The position numbers and the translations under genes are program-made. A stretch of DNA of 64,000 nucleotides from Bubalus kerabau. Its lineage: Eukaryota > Chordata > Mammalia > Artiodactyla > Bovidae. Positions 1-9,503 of this stretch are shown piece by piece. The notes below the pieces were generated by a model. It searched no databases. It had not been told where the DNA came from and was given only the letters and a program-made list of their open reading frames with translations. Position 1 is the first letter of the stretch. The number at the start of each line of letters is the position of its first letter. Location of the stretch: assembly GCF_029407905.1 (NCBI RefSeq), contig NC_073630.1:32585001-32649000 (forward strand), in the 5' to 3' direction.

Positions 1-240
1 TGGCTTCTAGTTTTAGGTGACTATGACAAAGCTGCTGTAAATATTCTTGTGCAAAACAGTCATACATTTTTCTTTTCCTTGGGTAAATGACTAGGGGTAG
101 AATTGTGGATCCTGTAGTAACTACATATGTAACTATATATTTAACTTTATATGGCACTGCCAGACTGTTTTCCAAACAGTTGCATCATATTATTCTTCCA
201 CCAGCAATATATGAAGGCTCTGTTTTCTTTTCATGATTGT
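1..240 (-). mobile_element. Old L1 fragment, ORF2 3' part (left half)
   Basis: Read on the minus strand this matches the familiar 3' part of mammalian L1 ORF2: the tract around 140-205 (two-sided pattern actgccagactgtttt, then ccaccagcaat) is the antisense of that region. It is strongly diverged, so it is an old copy with no open frame. It continues at 652 after a BovB insertion. Family assignment beyond L1 is not possible by eye. Confidence 0.75.
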
Positions 241-250
241 TAACACTTGG
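241..250. repeat. Target-site duplication of BovB (left copy)
   Basis: The 10-bp taacacttgg occurs here and again at 641-650, exactly flanking the BovB tail. The following base (t) also matches. It fixes the insertion boundaries and shows the BovB entered an existing L1. Confidence 0.9.
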
Positions 251-640
251 TCAGTTCAGTTCAGTTCAGTTGCTCAACCATGTCTGACTCTTTGCGACCC
301 CATGGACTGCAGTACGCCAGGCCTCCCTGTCCATCACCAACTCCGGAGTTCACTCAAACTTATGTCCATTGAGTCCGTGATGCCATCCAAACATCTCATC
401 CTCTGTCGTCCCCTTCTCCTCCCGCCTTCAATCTTTCCCAGGATCGGGGTCTTTTCAAATGAGTTAGTTCTTCACATCAGGTGGCAAAGTTTTGGAGATT
501 CAGCTTCAACATCAGTACTTCTAATGAATATTCAGGACTGATTTCCTTTAGGATGGACTGGTTGGATCTCCTTGTAGTCCAAGAGACTCTCAAGAGTCTT
601 CTCTAACACCACAGTTTAAAAGAATCAATTCTTTAACATG
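251..640 (-). mobile_element. BovB LINE, 5'-truncated 3' end
   Basis: Antisense BovB 3' end. It opens with the tandem ttcag motif that is the reverse of the BovB terminal (ctgaa)n, followed by the reverse of the cgacactga/ggtcgcaaagagt block and the C-terminal coding region. Only about 390 bp of the roughly 3.2-kb element is present, which is typical 5' truncation during target-primed reverse transcription. The TSD taacacttgg lies at 241-250 and 641-650. An antisense open frame at 233-541 has no expected function. Confidence 0.95.
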
Positions 641-651
641 TAACACTTGGT

Positions 652-880
652 ACTGTTTGTCTCTTTATTTAGCCATTCTAATAGGTATAGAATAGTACCT
701 TATTGTGGTTTTAATTTTAATTTAATTCTATCTTATTTTAATAACATAGAATAGTATTTTGTTATTATTTAATTTTCCTATTTATTAATGATGCTAGCAT
801 CTTTTCCTGTGTATTGGCCATTCATATATCTTCCTTTTTAAAGTGTGTGGTAAAATATTTTGGCAGCTTACACTTAAAGT
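652..880 (-). mobile_element. Old L1 fragment, ORF2 3' part (right half)
   Basis: Continuation of the L1 at 1-240. The antisense tract agccattctaatagg near 671 and the ttgtggttttaatttt tract follow in the normal L1 order, so the two halves were one element before the BovB insertion. The end near 880 is approximate. Confidence 0.7.
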
Positions 881-1008
881 ATTTAAATTACCTGATTTAT
901 TCTGAATAGCTAGAACAAGACTCTTGAAAGCATCTCCCCTTGCTGGTGGTTCCAGTGTAAGAAGCCAAATTTAACTAAGATCTAATACCTGAGGTAACCG
1001 AGGAAACC

Positions 1009-1120
1009 GATGAAACTCGGGGAGACGGTGATGGACAGGGAGGCCTGGCGTGCTGCAGTCCACGGGGTCACAAAAAGTCGGACACGACAGAGTGACTGAA
1101 CTGAACTGAACTGATGAAAC
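1009..1120 (+). mobile_element. Very short BovB 3' tail with 8-bp TSD
   Basis: Bases 1017-1112 match the last ~95 bp of BovB, ending in repeated ctgaa. The 8-bp gatgaaac lies at 1009-1016 and 1113-1120 and is taken as the TSD. The copy is almost completely 5'-truncated and retains only the last coding residues and the tail. An alternative is a Bov-A-like SINE fragment, but the ctgaa tail favours BovB. Confidence 0.85.
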
Positions 1121-1520
1121 ACAGTGGGATAGAGAACAAAAAAGCAAAGAATATTGCAAACTGAATCCAAAGAAAAGCTGAGGCTGTAAAAAGAGAAAAC
1201 ACAACATAGCTGGCAGTCAGGAGGACCAGGAGAGAATCAGGCTTTAAAAATTGATTAAGGATAAATTTCAAAACACAGACTGTGAACATAGGATGTAGGG
1301 TACAGTCCTTTAATGTACTATTGAGTGTTTTTATGGCATCAGCATGGAAATTTACATAAAAAGATTGGATATCTTGTTGGTTTGAGTTTAGTACTTTAAT
1401 AGTATACCAAGTTGTCACTGACTTCTTGTCCTAACTGAGAAAGCAGCCTCTAGTAAATAGAGCAAGAGATGGAGTTTAGAAAAGGTGGCTTTTACTGTAA
1501 TGTTTGTGATTAACATGTTA
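1121..1520. other. No recognised feature
   Basis: AT-rich DNA. Antisense frames at 1068-1418 run out of the adjacent BovB tail and have no recognisable domain. No repeat was recognised. Confidence 0.5.
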
Positions 1521-1534
1521 TAATCTTATCAAAA

Positions 1535-1742
1535 GGTAACTTCCCTGGTGGCCCAGATGGTAAAGAATCTACCTGCAATGCGAGAGACCCAGGTTCGATT
1601 CCTGGATTGGGAAGTTCTCCTGGAGAAGCGAATGGCAACCCACTCCAGTATTCTTGCCTGGAGAATCCCATGGACAGAGGAACCTGGTGGGCTACAGTCT
1701 ATGGGATCTCAAAGAGTTGGACACGACTGAGCGACTAACAGG
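1535..1742 (+). mobile_element. Bov-tA SINE
   Basis: tRNA-Glu-derived head (cttccctggtggcccagatgg) with an intact internal B box ggttcgattcc at 1592-1602, then the Bov-A body shared with BovB ends and the gacacgactgagcgac tail. It is flanked by a perfect 14-bp TSD, taatcttatcaaaa, at 1521-1534 and 1743-1756. The frame running through it (1548-1730) is the usual SINE read-through and not a gene. Confidence 0.96.
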
Positions 1743-1756
1743 TAATCTTATCAAAA

Positions 1757-2572
1757 TGCTTCTTCTGTCTGCATCTCAATTTCCTCAACAATCACACATA
1801 AACAGCTTGATTTATAGAAGCTGTATCCTTAAACTTTTGCACAAGTAAGAGCAAACAAGCAACAAAATAATCTGTGTTAATACCATGAGTTCCAGTAATC
1901 TTCACAGAAACTCAAATGCTAAAGATTGCTTGTAGTCATGCTAGATGTGTGGTCTAACCACAGAGAGGTTGCGCAAAATGCTTTCATTACAAAAATTTAA
2001 TAATACGTATGTATAAAGTAAAAGGCGCAGTGTTCAAGAATCTCTTCTGACATGCTTGCCTACAGCACTTCCATATCAGGAAAGCAGAGGTGTGATCCCA
2101 TTCGGCTGACTCCCTGGTATTTTTCCTTTTCTTTCTTCCGCATCTCTGGATCCCAGTCCTGTCAGCCTTCCTCAGTTGGAGAAATCACAGTGACTTAGGG
2201 AAGGTGAGGGAGATAGCCTAAGAGCCTCCTTGTACATGTCTCTCAGCTGCCCCAGAGGAGTACATCAACACTCATCCCTGAACCTTTCTGAGGGAAGGGT
2301 TATCACAGGACCCCCTATTTCAACAAACACATATGGAATGCCCACTTCGGACACCCTTAGTTTTCTATTACATTATTTTCCTTATAGGACAAAATACTAG
2401 TAGCATTGGCTGGCAGAAGAATAAAAAGAGAGCAAAATCTCTACAATGTATCCACCTTGATATTCTCACTGATATTGTTGTATCTGCAGATAATTTTTGT
2501 TATACCATAGATATTTTCATTACAGATTAGGGAAAAAGGGAAGACCTAAGTTACTATCATTTCTATATAAAC
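1757..2572. other. No recognised feature
   Basis: Single-copy-looking sequence, somewhat richer in GC near 2080-2310. The small frame at 2333-2530 shows no domain. No promoter, splice chain or repeat was recognised. Confidence 0.5.
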
Positions 2573-2604
2573 AACAAATATATATGTATGTATATATATA
2601 TAAA
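2573..2604. repeat. Simple TA/TATG repeat
   Basis: Short alternating purine-pyrimidine microsatellite of (TA)n with two TATG interruptions. Confidence 0.9.
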
Positions 2605-2639
2605 CAAGGTTTTTGAAAAAGCATTTACTCGTGCAATAA

Positions 2640-3260
2640 AAATAAACTGAAATAGACAAGATGAAATAACTTCAAAAAACTAAACAACACAAAGGAATTA
2701 ATTTTTTCTACAATCTTCAAATGTAATCAAGTCCAACCCACAGAAAAAAGATAAAGAGCTATCATACACAATTCAAAGAAGAGGAACCCAAAAGGATAAC
2801 AAGAAAATGAAGAGACGTTCTAGTTCATTAATCAGAGAAATTCATAATACTTATTCATTAATAAGTATTAATTAGTAATAAGAATTAATAAGTATTAATC
2901 AGAGAAATATAAATCAAAACCACAGTGAAATTTAAGTCTACACCCTATACACTAGCAAAAATCATAAACCAATAGAAAGTCAGGTCTTGATGGGAAGGTG
3001 CTGATCCTGAGCATGGTGGGCACTGTTGCGTTAAGTCGACAGGCACCCTGGAGAAGAGTGTACTGGCAGTATCCACTTAAGTATTTTCCTGGGTATGTGT
3101 CCCTTGGAATTCCACTGGATCTGTAAGTGTGAAAGCATGACAATGCTCATGATAGTGTTGCTAATGGGGATGTAAAGTAGAAGCAATTTGGACTGTCCTT
3201 CCTTGGGCAAGTACATAGATACAAATGGTGAACATTACCAACTAGTTAGAATGAACACAC
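2640..3260 (+). mobile_element. Ancient L1 fragment, ORF2 3' part
   Basis: Around 2760-2930 the plus strand reads like the decayed C-terminal region of L1 ORF2 (ttcaaagaagag, later aatataaatcaaaaccac), followed by a region resembling the glycine/tryptophan-rich tail and 3' UTR. Frames are broken throughout. A 15-bp direct repeat (2827-2841 and 2894-2908) shows a local duplication within it. Confidence 0.6.
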
Positions 3261-4433
3261 CAGACAGAGGGCTGAGGGAAAAAAATGTGCAAAGAAAAAC
3301 AATAACGGTAGCACAATGCCATTTAGGTGAGTTTTCTAATCATTAATGCATCCTTAATGTACACAGTAAGAAAAGCACACAGTTAAAAGAATCAATATAT
3401 TCAAAAGAACAGATCTTATATACATATATTAAAATGATTGTCCTTAAGGAACAGGTATGTAAACGGGAAATAAAAATAAGAGTAACTAAATAAGTAAAAC
3501 AAGAGACAGTCCCAGTAAGACCAAAGATGGTAGATAACTTAAGACCATAAATGATAATCAAAGTGGGGCGGGGAGCAGAGAGAGATAGAAACAGAGAGAC
3601 AGCGAGAAAATGCTATTAGGAAAGTACTAAAATAATTAACTATTGCCTCTAGGCTTCTAGAGCACAAATAAGCTAGAAATATCTTTTGTAGGAACAGAAG
3701 TTTTCTTTGAAGTATGAAGATAGTGGAGAATGTGAAGAATTTAGATCATATTACTCCTAAATTCATCTTGCCACACTGTGATGACCAAGAGACAGAAACA
3801 GAAGCTGTTAGAATAGCAGAGTTAAGCCACCTTTAAAATAAGCCCCTGTATGCCACTGTTAGCAAACCTAGAAAAAGCAGGGCTGGCCTAGAGCACATAG
3901 TAAACATAATACATTTATATTAACCCTTGGAAAGGACAGCACCCCCAAAGTCTTCACAATATAGCAACCCTCTGGATTTATCATTAGGAATATATATTTT
4001 GAAAATTATGAAGATGTACCCTTACCATTTTCTTTTAAAAAGTAAAAACAATCTCTGGAAATCTTTAAGAAAAATAATACTGATTGAACTCTACTTTAGA
4101 GAATGCATAGATGAACTTGGGCTTGGAGGAAGAATCAAAATATTTCAAAATTTCTGTCTTATATAAAGAATAACCTGTCCCCTTTGTTAAATAACCAGCT
4201 GATGAATTTCAGCGCTCTATGAAAGACAGAAAGTGGAAACAGCATCCTAGCACCTATATTTCAAGTGGTGATAACAGCTGCTGTGGGGAAAAATGGGATT
4301 CCATGACCAAATAGATGGGTAAACTGGAGGCTAAACGAAGTTTCATGGACATAAACCACAGGACTTGTCGAGCCTATTCAATGCCAAAGTGCACTGTGAA
4401 CATTCCAGATATTTAGGACCCAGAATTTCCTGA
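3261..4433. other. No recognised feature
   Basis: AT-rich DNA with a short purine-rich run near 3565-3610 (GA-rich). The frames at 3343-3561 and 3927-4166 show no domain and no repeat family was recognised. Confidence 0.5.
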
Positions 4434-4448
4434 TCTAACTACAGACAC

Positions 4449-4628
4449 CACACTGAGACTTGCCTGGCAGTTCAGGGGTTAAGACTTCACCTTCCCATGC
4501 AGGGGGTGCACGTTCAATCCCTGGTTGTGAAGCTAAGATCCCACGTACATCTTGGTCAAAAAACCAAAACATAAAACAGAAGCAGTATTGTAACAAATTC
4601 AATAAAGACTAAAAAAAAATGGTCCACA
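4449..4628 (+). mobile_element. CHR-type SINE (cetartiodactyl, CHR-2-like)
   Basis: The tRNA-like head (ggggttaagacttc, then gttcaatccctgg) is followed by an A-rich tail of (caaaaaaccaaaac) type and a gactaaaaaaaaa end. It differs from Bov-tA because it lacks the Bov-A body. The 15-bp direct repeats tctaactacagacac (4434-4448) and tctaaatacagacac (4629-4643) differ at one base and are taken as the TSD. A related copy is at 55205. Confidence 0.75.
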
Positions 4629-4764
4629 TCTAAATACAGACACTGTTCACTATGGAGAACTCTGGGGGATTAGAACATCAAGAAATGTTACTCTAGGTCA
4701 GGTGTTACCAAATCCAGTTGATCATCAAAATCACCCAGAGTTATCTATAGCTGTATGGATATAC

Positions 4765-4823
4765 GGGCTTCCCTTGTGGCTCAGCTGGTAAACAATCTTC
4801 CTTCAAATGCGGGAGACTTGAGT
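4765..4823 (+). mobile_element. Truncated Bov-tA SINE head
   Basis: Only the tRNA-derived 5' part is present (gggcttcccttgtggctcag, then a degraded gcgggagacttgag). The Bov-A body is absent, so it was either 3'-deleted or retroposed from a short transcript. Confidence 0.75.
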
Positions 4824-5747
4824 TATATAAATATAGACTGTGAGTACCATCCAGACTAACAGGCTCTATTTCTGGGAAGATGAGGAAAAGAGAAGAGGAA
4901 GCCCAGAAATTTGCATTTTTAAATAAACTCTCCAGGTAATTTTGTTAATTAACTCAATTTGACTATCCTGCATAGATAAAGATTTAGGTATACAGGATGT
5001 TTCAAAAATCTTTGTATAGTTTTAAGCTTTAATAATTTCAGAAGTATAACACTACACACTTAGAAAAAATATTCAAAAGGTCATATAAATTTTTTAAATA
5101 CTGTTGTTTCTTGTTAAAATTTAACATAACCACTGTCTTATATTACACATTTACTGTAGCTGATTTTCAAACTTTGCAAAAAAAGTTACAAGAATTGTAT
5201 TTGTAATTCTAACCTTAATGTCACTCAAAGAATGAAGTATTAACCATACACAACAGTTTTGAAGTCACCCCTCAAGAGTCCAAGTGAGAGAGATCAGGTT
5301 ACTAAAATGGCCAAGAAAAAGTATTTTTTCTATCAGAAACTGTGGCAGGGACACAAACACAGTTAAAAGTTTACTTTGTATTCTTATTTAAGATATTACT
5401 TCATGAATCTGTTAATGTATCTGAAGTATAATAGCATTAGATATTCATTATAATTATTTGAGGAATAAGAGGGCTCAAGCTGTTTACTAAATTAACATAG
5501 TAAATTTGCAGCCACTGTAACTGCAGTGTGTATTATACTTTTAAGAAAAGTAGCAATCCATGAATTGCATAATTGTCAAGATTTTCATTTAACAAAAAAT
5601 GCCCATTCCTCAATCATAACAGGTAAATGATAAATTAAAATTCTCATTTAAATAAACTTGCAGAGAATAATATTTGTAGAAAGGTATTTGAATAAAACTG
5701 TTTAGTATTAGAAATTGTAAAGATGATTTTTTTCAAAAGACCTCACT
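4824..5747. other. No recognised feature
   Basis: AT-rich DNA. A stretch near 4990-5130 faintly recalls mariner-type ends, but I cannot support that by eye. No coding signal. Confidence 0.45.
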
Positions 5748-5760
5748 AAATCTTTACAAT

Positions 5761-6020
5761 GGAGAAGGAAATGACAACCCACTCCAGTGTTCTTGCCTGG
5801 AGAATCCCAGGGACGGGGGAGCCTGGTGGGCTGCCATCTCTGGGGTCGCACGGAGTCGGACACGACTGAAGCAACTTAGCAGCAGCAGCAGCAGCAGGAA
5901 ATGGCAGCCCACTCCAGTATTCTTGCCTGGAGAATCCTATGGATTGAGGAGCCTGGACAGCTGTAGTCCATGGGGTCACAAAGAGTCAGACATGACTTAG
6001 AGACTAAACAACAACAAATA
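5761..6020 (+). mobile_element. Bov-A2-like dimeric SINE
   Basis: Two Bov-A monomers in tandem: one at 5761-5880 with an (AGC)n linker at about 5878-5897, and a second at 5898-5998 ending in an (aac)n tail near 6008. Neither has a tRNA head, as is typical of Bov-A2. The left edge carries the direct repeat aaatctttacaatggaga (5748-5765), whose partner is at 6424-6441, so this SINE is the left part of a larger composite block. Confidence 0.9.
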
Positions 6021-6200
6021 GTTGATTTTCAATGTTGTGTTAATTTCAGGTATATAGCAAAATGATTCATATATATATATATAAAACATATATATTGTAT
6101 GTATGTATATGCATGCTAAGTTGCTATAGTCATGTCTGACTGACATATATATATGTATGTATGTGTGTATATATATATATACACACATATATACACATAT
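6021..6200. repeat. L1 3' UTR-like scrap plus TA/TATG microsatellite
   Basis: The ttgattttcaatgttgtgtt tract followed by a degenerate gcaaaatgattcatat resembles the antisense L1 3' UTR common in artiodactyls. Then come (TA)n, (TATG)n and (CATA)n runs. A small Bov-A scrap (gctaagttgctatagtcatg) sits at 6115-6140. Confidence 0.65.
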
Positions 6201-6423
6201 GGCTTCCCAGGTGTTGCTAGTGGTAAGGAACCTGCCTACCAATGCAGGAGACCTAAGAGACACAGGTTTGATTCTTGGGTCAGGAAGATCCCCTGAAAGA
6301 GGACATGGCAACCCACTCCAGTATTCTTGCCTGGAGAATCCCTATGGACAGAGGAGCCTGGGGGCTACAGTCTATGGAGTCACAAAGAGTCGGACATGAC
6401 TGAAGTGACTTAGCACAGCACAC
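6201..6423 (+). mobile_element. Bov-tA SINE (ggcttcccaggtgttgctag variant)
   Basis: tRNA-like head with a degraded B box (ggtttgattctt), Bov-A body, and a tail ending agcacagcacac. It abuts the right copy of the 18-bp direct repeat at 6424-6441. It has no separate left TSD of its own, which is relevant to the origin of the composite block. Confidence 0.92.
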
Positions 6424-6693
6424 AAATCTTTACAATGGAGATGCATGATGCTCTTCTTATAATTGACTAGTAACAAATGCAATGTATCAAAAAGAGGTAC
6501 TTAAATAAAATATATATTTCAGAGGGACCAATTCAAAGTGTATGGACTAGCATCTACTTAAAAGGAGTAACCTGAGGATTATCAAAATCTGTAGATGATG
6601 GAAGATGAAAGAGAAAGAACTTAGAAAGAGCTAGTCTGATTAGGTCTCATGAACTATATTAATATATATAGGTGTGTTTACCTATCAGTGGAT

Positions 6694-6712
6694 AAAGAAT
6701 GTCATCAACTCA
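6694..6712. repeat. TSD of L1 (left copy)
   Basis: aaagaatgtcatcaactca here and aaagaatgtcagcaactca at 9347-9365: 19 bp with one mismatch. The pair brackets the L1, including the BovB inside it. Confidence 0.88.
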
Positions 6713-8084
6713 CACTAATGAAAGTAATTGAAGATGACAGTTACAGATTCTTGGATTGGAAGAATTAATATTGTTAAAATGACCATACTACCCAAAGCAA
6801 GCTATAGATTCAATGAAATCCCTATCAAAATACCAATGGCATTTTTCACAGAACTAGAAGAAACAGTTTTAAAACTTGTATGGAAACACAAAAGACCCTG
6901 AATAGCCAAAACAATCTTGAGAAAGAACAGAACTGGAAGAATCACACTCCCTGAATTCAGGGAGTTTATACCTCAAAGCTAAAGTAATCAAAACAGTATT
7001 GTACTGGCACAAAAGTAGATACATAGTCAATGGAGCAGAAGACTAGAGAACCCAGAAATAAACACATATACTTAAGGTCAATTATTCCATAACAAAGTAG
7101 GCAAGAATACACAATGAAGAAAAGACAGTCTTTAACAATAGGTTGTGCTGAGAAACCTGAACAGCTACATGTAAAATAATTAAAATAGAACATCATATAT
7201 GAAAAAAACTCAAAATGAATTAAAGACCTAAATGTAGGACCAGAAACTTATTAGAAGAAAACATAGGCAGAACACTCTTTGACATAAATAGTAGTGATTT
7301 TTTTTTTTTTGGATTTGTCTCCTAAAGCAAAGGAAATAAAAGCAAAAATAAACAACTGAGAACTAATTAAACCTAAAAGTTTTTGCACAGCAAAGGAAAT
7401 CATTAACAAAATGAAAAGACAACCTACAGAATGGAAGAAAATATTTGCAAATGATATGACTGATAAGTGATGAATATCCAACATATATAAGCATGTCATA
7501 CAATTCAACCTCAAAATAATAAACAACCTGATTTAAAAATGGGCAGAAGAACTGAATAAACATTTTTCCAAAGAAGAAATGCAGGTGGCCAACTAGCACA
7601 TGAAAAGATCTCATCATTAATCATTAGGGAAGTGAAAATCACAACCACAATGAGATAGCACCTTGCACTTGTCAGAATGGCTATCATGAAAAATAGTCTA
7701 CAAATAACAAATTTTAGAGAGGATGTGGAGAAACAGGAATCCTTGGACACTGTTGGTGGGAATGTAAATTGGTGCAGCCACTGCAGAAAACAATATGGAG
7801 GTGACTTCAAAAACTACAAATGGAACTACCATACGACCCAGCAATTCCACAGCTGGGTGTATATCTGAAAAAACAAACGCACTAATTGAAAAAGATACAT
7901 GAACCTCAATGTTCATAGCAGCACGATTTACAATGGCCCACATATGGAAGCAGCCTAAGTATCCATCAATAGATGGATGGATAAAGAAAATATGGTATAC
8001 AGATATAATGCAATACTACTGAGTCATAAAAACAATGAAATTTTGCCATTTGCAACAACATGGATGGACTTGGAGGGCAGTATG
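6713..8084 (+). mobile_element. 5'-truncated L1, ORF2 C-terminal part (first segment)
   Basis: Sense L1 ORF2 from the post-reverse-transcriptase region onward (cccaaagcaagctatagatt, then ctatcaaaataccaatggca, then aaatgggcagaagaactgaa, then tggaactaccatacgaccca). Many stops and indels make it a dead copy. It starts just after a 19-bp TSD copy at 6694-6712 and is interrupted by a BovB at 8085; it resumes at 8971. Confidence 0.92.
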
Positions 8085-8962
8085 TATATTGTCACCCTGC
8101 TTATTTAACTTCTATGCAGAGTACATCATGAGAAATGCTGGGCTTGAAGAAGCACAAGCTGGAATCAAGATTGCCAGGAGAAATATCAATAACCTCAGAT
8201 ATGCAGATGACACCACCCTTATGGCAGAAAGTGAAGAGGAACTAAAAAGCCTCTTGATGAAAGTGAAAGTGGAGAGTGAAAAAGTTGGCTTAAAGCTCAA
8301 CATTCAGAAAACGAAGATCATGGCATCTGGTCCCATTACTTCATGGGAAATAGATGGGGAAACAGTGTCAGACTTTGTTTTTTGGGGCTCCAAAATCACT
8401 GCAGATAGTGACTGCAGCCATGAAATTAAAAGACGCTTACTCCTTGAAAGAAAAGTTATGACCAACCTAGATAGCATATTCAAAAGCAGAGACATTACTT
8501 TGCTAACAAAGGTTCGTCTAGTCAAGGCTATGGTTTTTCCAGTGGTCATGTATGGATGTGAGAGTTGGACTGTGAAGAAGGCTGAGTGCCGAAGAATTGA
8601 TGCTTTTGAACTGTGGTGTTGGAGAAGACTCTTGAGAGTCCCTTGGACTGCAAGGAGATCCAACCAGTCCATTCTGAAGGAGATGAGCCCTGGGATTTCT
8701 TTGGAAGGAATGATGCTAAAGCTGAAACTCCAGTACTTTGGCCACCTCATGTGAAGAGTTGACTCATTGGAAAAGACCCTGATGCTGGGAGGGATTGGGG
8801 GCAGGAGGAGAAGGGGACGACAGAGGATGAGATGGCTGGATGGCATCACTGACTCGATGGACGTGAGTCTGAGTGAACTCCGGGAGTTGGTGATGGACAG
8901 GGAGGCCTGGTGTGCTGCGATTCATGGGGTCGCAAAGAGTTGGACACAACTGAGCGACTGAT
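8085..8962 (+). pseudogene. BovB reverse transcriptase, C-terminal half, one stop
   Basis: The frame encodes the palm motif YADD (8200-8211), the KLNIQKTKIM and ITSWEIDGE region, the cysteine/tryptophan segment ELWCWRRLLRVPW and the basic GGRRRRGRQRMRWLDG region, down to the normal BovB terminus. It is open except for a TGA at 8752-8754, where the opposite-strand copy at 9504 has CGA (arginine), so this is a probable CpG decay. The endonuclease, thumb start and 5' UTR are absent through truncation. Three residues (VET) present in other copies after the GETV motif are missing, an in-frame loss. No protein function is expected. An open frame begins upstream in L1 at 8035 and reads in-frame into BovB. 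Confidence 0.9.
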
Positions 8963-8970
8963 CTGATCTG
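8085..8970 (+). mobile_element. BovB LINE, 5'-truncated, inserted in L1
   Basis: About 885 bp of BovB 3' end, from the reverse transcriptase region (ctgcttatttaacttc) to a terminal ctgatctgatctga tail. It splits the L1 between ggagggcagtatg and atgctaag; the TSD is at most a few bases (atg) and cannot be separated from microhomology. It has close sequence similarity to the minus-strand BovB at 9504-10432, forming an inverted repeat. Confidence 0.95.
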
Positions 8971-9346
8971 ATGCTAAGTTAAACGAGTCAGACAGAAAAC
9001 AATAAACACTGTATGATATCATTTACATGTGGAATTGAAAAAATACAAATAAATTAGTGAATATAACAAAAAAGAAGCAGACTCACAGACATAGAAAACA
9101 AATTAGTTGCTACGAGTGGAGTGAGAGAAGGGAGGAGGAGCAAATAGGAGTAGGGAATTAAGAGGTACAACTATTAGGTACAAAATAAACTACAGTGATA
9201 TACTATACAGCACAGGGAACAGTTTTAATTAAATATTTTATAATAACTATAAATAAGAGTATAACCTTTAAAAATTGTGAATCACATTGTAAGTGACATA
9301 ATATTGTACATTAACTATACTTCAGTTTTAAAATTTTAAGGAAAAA
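8971..9346 (+). mobile_element. L1, 3' UTR and tail (second segment)
   Basis: Resumes the L1 of 6713-8084 (atgctaagttaaacgagtca, then tgtatgatatcatttacatg, then tatacagcacagggaacag) and runs to a ttcagttttaaaa/A-rich end. The TSD right copy follows at 9347-9365. Confidence 0.9.
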
Positions 9347-9503
9347 AAAGAATGTCAGCAACTCAAAGAGATTTAAGATTGCTCACTACACAAGAAAATT
9401 TCACATATCTGAAATTTCACCACTCACAAAAGAAATTTGATTCAGGTTTTCTCAAATTTAACAACTCTAAGCATTTACATCAGATTAATAGATGAATCAT
9501 CTA

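Noticed and set aside
1535..1742. tRNA-Glu gene suggested by the A/B-box-like head
   Set aside because: The sequence continues into a Bov-A body with TSDs; it is a SINE and not a tRNA gene. The same applies to the other Bov-tA copies.
4985..5130. Possible mariner-type element (ggatgtttcaaaaatctttg)
   Set aside because: Similarity is too faint and no terminal inverted repeat or TA duplication was found.
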